From Bacteroidota bacterium (GTDB lineage Bacteria > Bacteroidota > Bacteroidia > Chitinophagales > LD1): a stretch of 12,712 nt of DNA. The position numbers and the translations under genes were made by a program. This document shows, piece after piece, positions 1 through 10,400 of this stretch (position 1 is the first letter of the stretch; each line of letters starts with the position of its first letter). The stretch is from assembly GCA_016715625.1 (NCBI GenBank), contig JADJZU010000047.1:1-12712 (forward strand). Reading direction: 5' to 3'. Under the pieces are notes generated by a model. It made no database searches. It was not told the origin of the DNA and saw only the letters and a program-made list of their open reading frames with translations.

Positions 1-1420
1 GCGCGTCCGTCAACGATCTGCACCGTGAAGGTCTTGGTGGTCTCTGCCCGCCGCGAAACTGAGCGCCAGTGCCCGTGGTCGCCGTGTAGTCCGCCGCGCC
101 GGGCCGTGCCCACCGCCAGCCAAAGTCCACCGTCTGCTGTCGCCTGCGTCGCCCGTGCGCGTCACTCGTGAAGGTGATCTGTCCGCCTTTCGGTCGCTGG
201 CGTTGGCGATGCTGAAACCGGCACCGCGTCGTCGCCGGTGATGGTGCCCGTCGCCGAACCGGCGGTGGGTTGATCGCGTCCCGGTGGCGGCGCTGAGATT
301 GACCGTGAAGCCTTGCTGCTTCCCTAATAGCGCGTCCGTCGTCGTCTGCAATCGTGAAGGTCTTGGTCTCGCCTGGGCCGCGAAACTGAGCGTACGCCGT
401 GGTCGCCGTAGTCCGCCGCGCCGGCCGTGCCCACTGCCGTGCCAAAACCCACCGTCTGCGCCGCCCGCTGGCGTCGCCCGTGCGCGTCACCGTGGAGGTG
501 ATCTGGACGCCTTCGGTCGCCCGGCGCTGGCGATGCCGAAACACCGGCACCGCGTCGTCGACCGGCGACGGTGCCCGCCGCCGAACCCGGCGGGTTGATC
601 GTGGCGCGCCCCGGTGGCGGCGCTGAGATTGACCGTGAAGCCTGTTGCCCCCGTACCAGCGCGTCCGTCGTCGTCTGCACCGTGAAGGTCGCAGGTGGTC
701 TCGCCCGCCGCGAAACTGAGCGTGCCCGTGGTCGCCGTGTAGTCCGCCGCGCCGGCCGTGCCCACCGCCGCGGAAGACCACCGTCGCCGCCGCCTGGGCG
801 TCGCCCGTGCGCGTCACCGTGAAGGTGATCTGGCCGCCTTCGGTCGCGCTGGCGTTGGCGATGCTGAACACCGGCACCGCGTCGTCGTCGGTGATGGTGC
901 CCGTCGCCGAACCGGCGGTGGCGTTGATCGTGGCGCCCCCGGTGGCGGCGCTGAGATTGACCGTGAAGCCTCGTTGCCCTCGTACAGCGCGTCCGTCGTC
1001 GTCTGCACCGTGAAGGTCTTGGTGGTCCCGCCCGCCGCGAAACCGAGCGTGCCCGTGGTCGCCGTAGTCCGCCGCGCCGGTCGTGCCCACCGCCGTGCCA
1101 AAACCACCGTCTGCGCCGCCTGGGCGTCGCCCGTGCGCGTCACCGTGAAGGTGATCTGGCCGCCTTCGGTCGCGCTGGCGTTGGCGATGCTGAACACCGG
1201 CACCGCGTCGTCGTCGGTGATGGTGCCCGTCGCCGAACCGGCGGTGGCGTTGATCGTGGCGCCCCGGTGGCGGCGCTGAGATTGACCGTGAAGCTCTCGT
1301 TGCCCCTCGTACAGCGCGTCCGTCGTCGTCTGCACCGTGAAGGTCTTGGTGGTCCGCCCGCCGCGAAACTGAGCGTGCCCGTGGTCGCCGTGCAGTCCGC
1401 CGCGCCGGCCGTGCCCACCG
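1..1420 (-). other. Heavily indel-broken end of the Calx-beta array
   Basis: Four units are recognisable at nucleotide level, but no frame survives for more than about one unit. Anchor spacings are 326, 327 and 326. In-segment oddities include ACTCGTGAAGG for ACCGTGAAGG near 166, CTAATAGCGCG where CGTACAGCGCG is expected near 325, GTCGACCGGCGACGG for GTCGTCGTCGGTGATGG near 556, and extra bases around 470. No stop codon has been created in the correct frame that would mark the true C-terminus, so the protein continues to the left of the window. Confidence 0.75.
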
Positions 1421-4400
1421 CCAATGCCAAAGTCCACCGTCTGCGCCGCCTGGGCGTCGCCCGTGCGCGTCACCGTGAAGGTGATCTGGCCGCCTTCGGT
1501 CGCGCTGGCGTTGGCGATGCTGAACACCGGCACCGCGTCGTCGTCGGTGATGGTGCCCGTCGCCGAACCGGCGGTGGCGCTGATCGTGGCGCCGCCGCTG
1601 GCGGCGCTGAGATTGACCGTGAAGCTCTCGTTGCCCTCGTACAGCGCGTCCGTCGTCGTCTGCACCGTGAAGGTCTTGGTGGTCTCGCCCGCCGCGAAAC
1701 TGAGCGTGCCCGTGGTCGCCGTGTAGTCCGCCGCGCCGGCCGTGCCCACCGCCGTGCCAAAGTCCACCGTCTGCGCCGCCTGGGCGTCGCCCGTGCGCGT
1801 CACCGTGAAGGTGATCTGGCCGCCTTCGGTCGCGCTGGCGTTGGCGATGCTGAACACCGGCACCGCGTCGTCGTCGGTGATGGTGCCCGTCGCCGAACCG
1901 GCGGTGGCGCTGATCGTGGCGCCCCCGGTGGCGGCGCTGAGATTGACCGTGAAGCCTCGTTGCCCTCGTACAGCGCGTCCGTCGTCGTCTGCACCGTGAA
2001 GGTCTTGGTGGTCTCGCCCGCCGCGAAACTGAGCGTGCCCGTGGTCGCCGTGAAGTCCGCCGCGCCGGCCGTGCCCACCGCCGTGCCAAACCACCGTCTG
2101 CGCCGCCTGGGCGTCGCCCGTGCGCGTCACCGTGAAGGTGATCTGGCCGCCTTCGGTCGCGCTGGCGTTGGCGATGCTGAACACCGGCACCGCGTCGTCG
2201 TCGGTGATGGTGCCCGTCGCCGAACCGGCGGTGGCGCTGATCGTGGCGCCCCCCGGTGGCGGCGCTGAGATTGACCGTGAAGCTCTCGTTGCCCTCGTAC
2301 AGGCGCGTCCGTCGTCGTCTGCACCGTGAAGGTCTTGGTGGTCTCGCCCGCCGCGAAACTGAGCGTGCCCGTGGTCGCCGTGTAGTCCGCCGCGCCGGCC
2401 GTGCCCACCGCCGTGCCAAAGTCCACCGTCTGCGCCGCCTGGGCGTCGCCCGTGCGCGTCACCGTGAAGGTGATCTGGCCGCCTTCGGTCGCGCTGGCGT
2501 TGGCGATGCTGAACACCGGCACCGCGTCGTCGTCGGTGATGGTGCCCGTCGCCGAACCGGCGGTGGCGCTGATCGTGGCGCCCCGGTGGCGGCGCTGAGA
2601 TTGACCGTGAAGCCTCGTTGCCCTCGTACAGCGCGTCCGTCGTCGTCTGCACCGTGAAGGTCTTGGTGGTCTCGCCCGCCGCGAAACTGAGCGTGCCCGT
2701 GGTCGCCGTGTAGTCCGCCGCGCCGGCCGTGCCCACCGCCGTGCCAAAGTCCACCGTCTGCGCCGCCTGGGCGTCGCCCGTGCGCGTCACCGTGAAGGTG
2801 ATCTGGCCGCCTTCGGTCGCGCTGGCGTTGGCGATGCTGAACACCGGCACCGCGTCGTCGTCGGTGATGGTGCCCGTCGCCGAACCGGCGGTGGCGCTGA
2901 TCGTGGCGCCCCCGGTGGCGGCGCTGAGATTGACCGTGAAGCCTCGTTGCCCTCGTACAGCGCGTCCGTCGTCGTCTGCACCGTGAAGGTCTTGGTGGTC
3001 TCGCCCGCCGCGAAACTGAGCGTGCCCGTGGTCGCCGTGTGGTCCGCCGCGCCGGCCGTGCCCACCGCCGTGCCAACCACCGTCTGCGCCGCCTGGGCGT
3101 CGCCCGTGCGCGTCACCGTGAAGGTGATCTGGCCGCCTTCGGTCGCGCTGGCGTTGGCGATGCTGAACACCGGCACCGCGTCGTCGTCGGTGATGGTGCC
3201 CGTCGCCGAACCGGCGGTGGCGCTGATCGTGGCGCCCCCGGTGGCGGCGCTGAGATTGACCGTGAAGCTCTCGTTGCCCTCGTACAGCGCGTCCGTCGTC
3301 GTCTGCACCGTGAAGGTCTTGGTGGTCTCGCCCGCCGCGAAACTGGGCGTGCCCGTGGTCGCCGTGTAGTCCGCCGCGCCGGCCGTGCCCACCGCCGTGC
3401 CAAAGTCCACCGTCTGCGCCGCCTGGGCGTCGCCCGTGCGCGTCACCGTGAAGGTGATCTGGCCGCCTTCGGTCGCGCTGGCGTTGGCGATGCTGAACAC
3501 CGGCACCGCGTCGTCGTCGGTGATGGTGCCCGTCGCCGAACCGGCGGTGGCGCTGATCGTGGCGCCCCCGGTGGCGGCGCTGAGATTGACCGTGAAGCTC
3601 TCGTTGCCCTCGTACAGCGCGTCCGTCGTCGTCTGCACCGTGAAGGTCTTGGTGGTCTCGCCCGCCGCGAAACTGAGCGTGCCCGTGGTCGCCGTGTGGT
3701 CCGCCGCGCCGGCCGTGCCCACCGCCGTGCCAAAGTCCACCGTCTGCGCCGCCTGGGCGTCGCCCGTGCGCGTCACCGTGAAGGTGATCTGGCCGCCTTC
3801 GGTCGCGCTGGCGTTGGCGATGCTGAACACCGGCACCGCGTCGTCGTCGGTGATGGTGCCCGTCGCCGAACCGGCGGTGGCGCTGATCGTGGCGCCCCGG
3901 TGGCGGCGCTGAGATTGACCGTGAAGCTCTCGTTGCCCTCGTACAGCGCGTCCGTCGTCGTCTGCACCGTGAAGGTCTTGGTGGTCTCGCCCGCCGCGAA
4001 ACTGAGCGTGCCCGTGGTCGCCGTGTAGTCCGCCGCGCCGGCCGTGCCCACCGCCGTGCCAAAGTCCACCGTCTGCGCCGCCTGGGCGTCGCCCGTGCGC
4101 GTCACCGTGAAGGTGATCTGGCCGCCTTCGGTCGCGCTGGCGTTGGCGATGCTGAACACCGGCACCGCGTCGTCGTCGGTGATGGTGCCCGTCGCCGAAC
4201 CGGCGGTGGCGCTGATCGGGGCGCCCCGGTGGCGGCGCTGAGATTGACCGTGAAGCTCTCGTTGCCCTCGTACAGCGCGTCCGTCGTCGTCTGCACCGTG
4301 AAGGTCTTGGTGGTCTCGCCCGCCGCGAAACTGAGCGTGCCCGTGGTCGCCGTGTAGTCCGCCGCGCCGGCCGTGCCCACCGCCGTGCCAAAGTCCACCG

Positions 4401-7400
4401 TCTGCGCCGCCTGGGCGTCGCCCGTGCGCGTCACCGTGAAGGTGATCTGGCCGCCTTCGGTCGCGCTGGCGTTGGCGATGCTGAACACCGGCACCGCGTC
4501 GTCGTCGGTGATGGTGCCCGTCGCCGAACCGGCGGTGGCGCTGATCGTGGCGCCCCCGGTGGCGGCGCTGAGATTGACCGTGAAGCTCTCGTTGCCCTCG
4601 TACAGCGCGTCCGTCGTCGTCTGCACCGTGAAGGTCTTGGTGGTCTCGCCCGCCGCGAAACTGAGCGTGCCCGTGGTCGCCGTGTAGTCCGCCGCGCCGG
4701 CCGTGCCCACCGCCGTGCCAAAGTCCACCGTCTGCGCCGCCTGGGCGTCGCCCGTGCGCGTCACCGTGAAGGTGATCTGGCCGCCTTCGGTCGCGCTGGC
4801 GTTGGCGATGCTGAACACCGGCACCGCGTCGTCGTCGGTGATGGTGCCCGTCGCCGAACCGGCGGTGGCGCTGATCGTGGCGCCCCCGGTGGCGGCGCTG
4901 AGATTGACCGTGAAGCTCTCGTTGCCCTCGTACAGCGCGTCCGTCGTCGTCTGCACCGTGAAGGTCTTGGTGGTCTCGCCCGCCGCGAAACTGAGCGTGC
5001 CCGTGGTCGCCGTGTAGTCCGCCGCGCCGGCCGTGCCCACCGCCGTGCCAAAGTCCACCGTCTGCGCCGCCTGGGCGTCGCCCGTGCGCGTCACCGTGAA
5101 GGTGATCTGGCCGCCTTCGGTCGCGCTGGCGTTGGCGATGCTGAACACCGGCACCGCGTCGTCGTCGGTGATGGTGCCCGTCGCCGAACCGGCGGTGGCG
5201 CTGATCGTGGCGCCCCCGGTGGCGGCGCTGAGATTGACCGTGAAGCTCTCGTTGCCCTCGTACAGCGCGTCCGTCGTCGTCTGCACCGTGAAGGTCTTGG
5301 TGGTCTCGCCCGCCGCGAAACTGAGCGTGCCCGTGGTCGCCGTGTGGTCCGCCGCGCCGGCCGTGCCCACCGCCGTGCCAAACCACCGTCTGCGCCGCCT
5401 GGGCGTCGCCCGTGCGCGTCACCGTGAAGGTGATCTGGCCGCCTTCGGTCGCGCTGGCGTTGGCGATGCTGAACACCGGCACCGCGTCGTCGTCGGTGAT
5501 GGTGCCCGTCGCCGAACCGGCGGTGGCGCTGATCGTGGCGCCCCGGTGGCGGCGCTGAGATTGACCGTGAAGCTCTCGTTGCCCTCGTACAGCGCGTCCG
5601 TCGTCGTCTGCACCGTGAAGGTCTTGGTGGTCTCGCCCGCCGCGAAACTGAGCGTGCCCGTGGTCGCCGTGTAGTCCGCCGCGCCGGCCGTGCCCACCGC
5701 CGTGCCAAAGTCCACCGTCTGCGCCGCCTGGGCGTCGCCCGTGCGCGTCACCGTGAAGGTGATCTGGCCGCCTTCGGTCGCGCTGGCGTTGGCGATGCTG
5801 AACACCGGCACCGCGTCGTCGTCGGTGATGGTGCCCGTCGCCGAACCGGCGGTGGCGTTGATCGTGGCGCCCCCGGTGGCGGCGCTGAGACTGACCGTGA
5901 AGCGCTCGTTGCCCTCGTACAGCGCGTCCGCCGTCGTCTGCACCGTGAAGGTCTTGGTGGTCTCGCCCGCCGCGAAACTGAGCGTGCCCGTGGTCGCCGT
6001 GTAGTCCGCCGCGCCGGCCGTGCCCACCGCCGTGCCAAATCCACCGTCTGCGCCGCCTGGGCGTCGCCCGTGCGCGTCACCGTGAAGGTGATCTGGCCGC
6101 CTTCGGTCGCGCTGGCGTTGGCGATGCTGAACACCGGCACCGCGTCGTCGTCGGCGGGGGGGCTGATGGTGCCCGTCGCCGAACCGGCGGTGGCGCTGAT
6201 CGTGGCGCCCCCGGTGGCGGCGCTGAGATTGACCGTGAAGCTCTCGTTGCCCTCGTACAGCGCGTCCGTCGTCGTCTGCACCGTGAAGGTCTTGGTGGTC
6301 TCGCCCGCCGCGAAACTGAGCGTGCCCGTGGTCGCCGTGTAGTCCGCCGCGCCGGCCGTGCCCACCGCCGTGCCAAAGTCCACCGTCTGCGCCGCCTGGG
6401 CGTCGCCCGTGCGCGTCACCGTGAAGGTGATCTGGCCGCCTTCGGTCGCGCTGGCGTTGGCGATGCTGAACACCGGCACCGCGTCGTCGTCGGTGATGGT
6501 GCCCGTCGCCGAACCGGCGGTGGCGCTGATCGTGGCGCCCCGGTGGCGGCGCTGAGATTGACCGTGAAGCTCTCGTTGCCCTCGTACAGCGCGTCCGTCG
6601 TCGTCTGCACCGTGAAGGTCTTGGTGGTCTCGCCCGCCGCGAAACTGAGCGTGCCCGTGGTCGCCGTGTAGTCCGCCGCGCCGGCCGTGCCCACCGCCGT
6701 GCCAAACCACCGTCTGCGCCGCCTGGGCGTCGCCCGTGCGCGTCACCGTGAAGGTGATCTGGCCGCCTTCGGTCGCGCTGGCGTTGGCGATGCTGAACAC
6801 CGGCACCGCGTCGTCGTCGGTGATGGTGCCCGTCGCCGAACCGGCGGTGGCGCTGGATCGTGGCGCCCCCGGTGGCGGCGCTGAGATTGACCGTGAAGCC
6901 CTCGTTGCCCTCGTACAGCGCGTCCGTCGTCGTCTGCACCGTGAAGGTCTTGGTGGTCTCGCCCGCCGCGAAACTGAGCGTGCCCGTGGTCGCCGTGTAG
7001 TCCGCCGCGCCGGCCGTGCCCACCGCCGTGCCAAACCACCGTCTGCGCCGCCTGGGCGTCGCCCGTGCGCGTCACCGTGAAGGTGATCTGGCCGCCTTCG
7101 GTCGCGCTGGCGTTGGCGATGCTGAACACCGGCACCGCGTCGTCGTCGGTGATGGTGCCCGTCGCCGAACCGGCGGTGGCGCTGATCGTGGCGCCCCCGG
7201 TGGCGGCGCTGAGATTGACCGTGAAGCTCTCGTTGCCCCCGTACAGCGCGTCCGTCGTCGTCTGCACCGTGAAGGTCTTGGTGGTCTCGCCCGCCGCGAA
7301 ACTGAGCGTGCCCGTGGTCGCCTGTAGTCCGCCGCGCCGGCCGTGCCCACCGCCGTGCCAAAGTCCACCGTCTGCGCCGCCTGGGCGTCGCCCGTGCGCG

Positions 7401-10400
7401 TCACCGTGAAGGTGATCTGGCCGCCTTCGGTCGCGCTGGCGTTGGCGATGCTGAACACCGGCACCGCGTCGTCGTCGGTGATGGTGCCCGTCGCCGAACC
7501 GGCGGTGGCGCTGATCGTGGCGCCCCGGTGGCGGCGCTGAGATTGACCGTGAAGCTCGTTGCCCTCGTACAGCGCGTCCGTCGTCGTCTGCACCGTGAAG
7601 GTCTTGGTGAGTCTCGCCCGCCGCGAAACTGAGCGTGCCCGTGGTCGCCGTGTAGTCCGCCGCGCCGGCCGCGCCCACCGCCGTGCCAAAGTCCACCGTC
7701 TGCGCCGCCTGGGCGTCGCCCGTGCGCGTCACCGTGAAGGTGATTCTGGCCGCCTTCGGCCGCGCTGGCGTTGGCGATGCTGAACACCGGCACCGCGTCG
7801 TCGTCGGTGATGGTGCCCGTCGCCGAACCGGCGGTGGCGCTGATCGTGGCGCCCCGGTGGCGGCGCTGAGATTGACCGTGAAGCTCTCGTTGCCCTCGTA
7901 CAGCGCGTCCGTCGTCGTCTGCACCGTGAAGGTCTTGGTGGTCTCGCCCGCCGCGAAACTGAGCGTGCCCGTGGTCGCCGTGTAGTCCGCCGCGCCGGCC
8001 GTGCCCACCGCCGTGCCAAACCACCGTCTGCGCCGCCTGGGCGCCGCCCGTGCGCGTCACCGTGAAGGTGATCTGGCCGCCTTCGGTCGCTGGCGTTGGC
8101 GATGCGGAACACCGGCACCGCGTCGTCGTCGGTGATGGTGCCCGTCGCCGAACCGGCGGTGGCGCTGATCGTGGCGCCCCGGTGGCGGCGCTGAGATTGA
8201 CCGTGAAGCCTCGTTGCCCTCGTACAGCGCGTCCGTCGTCGTCTGCACCGTGAAGGTCTTGGTGGTCTCGCCCGCCGCGAAACTGAGCGTGCCCGTGGTC
8301 GCCGTAGTCCGCCGCGCCGGCCGTGCCCACCGCCGTGCCAAAACCACCGTCTGCGCCGCCTGGGCGTCGCCCGTGCGCGTCACCGTGAAGGTGATCTGGC
8401 CGCCTTCGGTCGCGCTGGCGTTGGCGATGCTGAACACCGGCACCGCGTCGTCGTCGGTGATGGTGCCCGTCGCCGAACCGGCGGTGGCGTTGATCGTGGC
8501 GCCCCGGTGGCGGCGCTGAGATTGACCGTGAAGCTCTCGTTGCCCTCGTACAGCGCGTCCGTCGTCGTCTGCACCGTGAAGGTCTTGGTGGTCTCGCCCG
8601 CCGCGAAACTGAGCGTGCCCGTGGTCGCCGTGTAGTCCGCCGCGCCGGCCGTGCCCACCGCCGTGCCAAAGTCCACCGTCTGCGCCGCCTGGGCGTCGCC
8701 GTGCGCGTCACCGTGAAGGTGATCTGGCCGCCTTCGGTCGCGCTGGCGTTGGCGATGCTGAACACCGGCACCGCGTCGTCGTCGGTGATGGTGCCCGTCG
8801 CCGAACCGGCGGTGGCGCTGATCGTGGCGCCCCCGGTGGCGGCGCTGAGATTGACCGTGAAGCCTCGTTGCCCTCGCACAGCGCGTCCGCGTCGTCTGCA
8901 CCGTGAAGGTCTTGGTGGTCTCGCCCGCCGCGAAACCGAGCGTGCCCGTGGTCGCCGGGTAGTCCGCCGCGCCGGCCGTGCCCACTCCGTGCCGTCCACC
9001 GTCTGCGCCCCGGGCGTCGCCCGTGCGCGCCACCGTAAAGGTGAACTGGCCGCCTTCGGTCGCGCTGGCGTTGGCGATGCTGAACACCGGCACCGCGTCG
9101 TCGTCGGTGATGGTGCCCGTCGCCGAACCGGCGGTGGCGCTGATCGTGGCGCCCCGGTGGCGGCGCTGAGATTGACCGTGAAGCTCTCGTTGCCCTCGTA
9201 CAGCGCGTCCGTCGTCGTCTGCACCGTGAAGGTCTTGGTGGTCTCGCCCGCCGCGAAACTGAGCGTGCCCGTGGTCTGTAGTCCGCCGCGCCGGCCGTGC
9301 CCACCGCCGTGCCAAAGTCCACCGTCTGCGCCGCCTGGGCGTCGCCCGTGCGCGTCACCGTGAAGGTGATCTGGCCGCCTTCGGTCGCGCTGGCGTTGGC
9401 GATGCTGAACACCGGCACCGCGTCGTCGTCGGTGATGGTGCCCGTCGCCGAACCGGCGGTGGCGCTGATCGTGGCGCCCCGGTGGCGGCGCTGAGATTGA
9501 CCGTGAAGCTCTCGTTGCCCTCGTACAGCGCGTCCGTCGTCGTCTGCACCGTGAAGGTCTTGGTGGTCTCGCCCGCCGCGAAACTGAGCGTGCCCGTGGT
9601 CGCCGTGGTCCGCCGCGCCGGCCGTGCCCACCGCCGTGCCAAAACCACCGTCTGCGCCGCCTGGGCGTCGCCCGTGCGCGTCACCGTGAGGTGATCTGGC
9701 CGCCTTCGGTCGCGCTGGCGTTGGCGATGCTGAACACCGGCACCGCGTCGTCGTCGGTGATGGTGCCCGTCGCCGAACCGGCGGTGGCGCTGATCGTGGC
9801 GCCCCCGGTGGCGGCGCTGAGATTGACCGTGAAGCCTGCGTTGCCCGCCAGCGCGTCCGTCGTCGTCTGCACCGTGAAGGTCTTGGTGGTCTCGCCCGCC
9901 GCGAAACTGAGCGTGCCCGTGGTCGCCGTGTAGTCCGCCGCACCGGCCGTGCCCACCGCCACCCGTCTGCGCCGCCTGGGCGTCGCCCGGTGCGCGTCAC
10001 CGTGAAGGTGATCTGGCCGCCTTCGGTCGCGCTGGCGTTGGCGATGCTGAACACCGGCACCGCGTCGTCGTCGGTGATGGTGCCCGTCGCCGAACCGGCG
10101 GTGGCGCTGATCGTGGCGCCCCTGGTGGTGGCGCTGAGATTGACCGTGAAGCTCTTGTTGCTCTCGTACAGTGCGTTCGTCGTCGTCTGCACCGTGAAGG
10201 TCTTGGTGGTCTTGTCCGCCGCGAAACTGAGCGTGCCCGTGGTCGCCGTGTGGTCCGCCGCGCCGGCCGTGCCCACCGCCGTGCCAAACCACCGTCTGCG
10301 CCGCCTGGGCGTCGCCCGTGCGCGTCACCGTGAAGGTGATCTGGCCGCCTTCGGTCGCGCTGGCGTTGGCGATGCTGAACACCGGCACCGCGTCGTCGTC

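Noticed and set aside
320..330. Stop-like CTAATAG string as the true end of the gene
   Set aside because: In the local correct frame the coding strand reads GCG CTA TTA GGG, with no stop. It lies in an indel-rich stretch and Calx-beta coding continues on both sides.
814..4062. A minus-strand open frame of 1,082 codons taken as a complete gene
   Set aside because: Its translation alternates between Calx-beta sequence and an H/R/G-rich out-of-frame reading. Its ends are set by indels and not by a real start or stop.
1267..5674. Many plus-strand open frames of 65-333 codons, some starting MPTAVPKSTVCAAW
   Set aside because: They repeat with the 330-nt unit, end at the same TAG or TGA in each unit, match no family I know, and are antisense to clear Calx-beta coding sequence. 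They are shadows of a high-GC repeat.
10111..10216. Diversity-generating retroelement variable region
   Set aside because: Such elements change template adenines to any base. Here all changes are one transition (C to T on plus), and no reverse transcriptase or template repeat is in the window.
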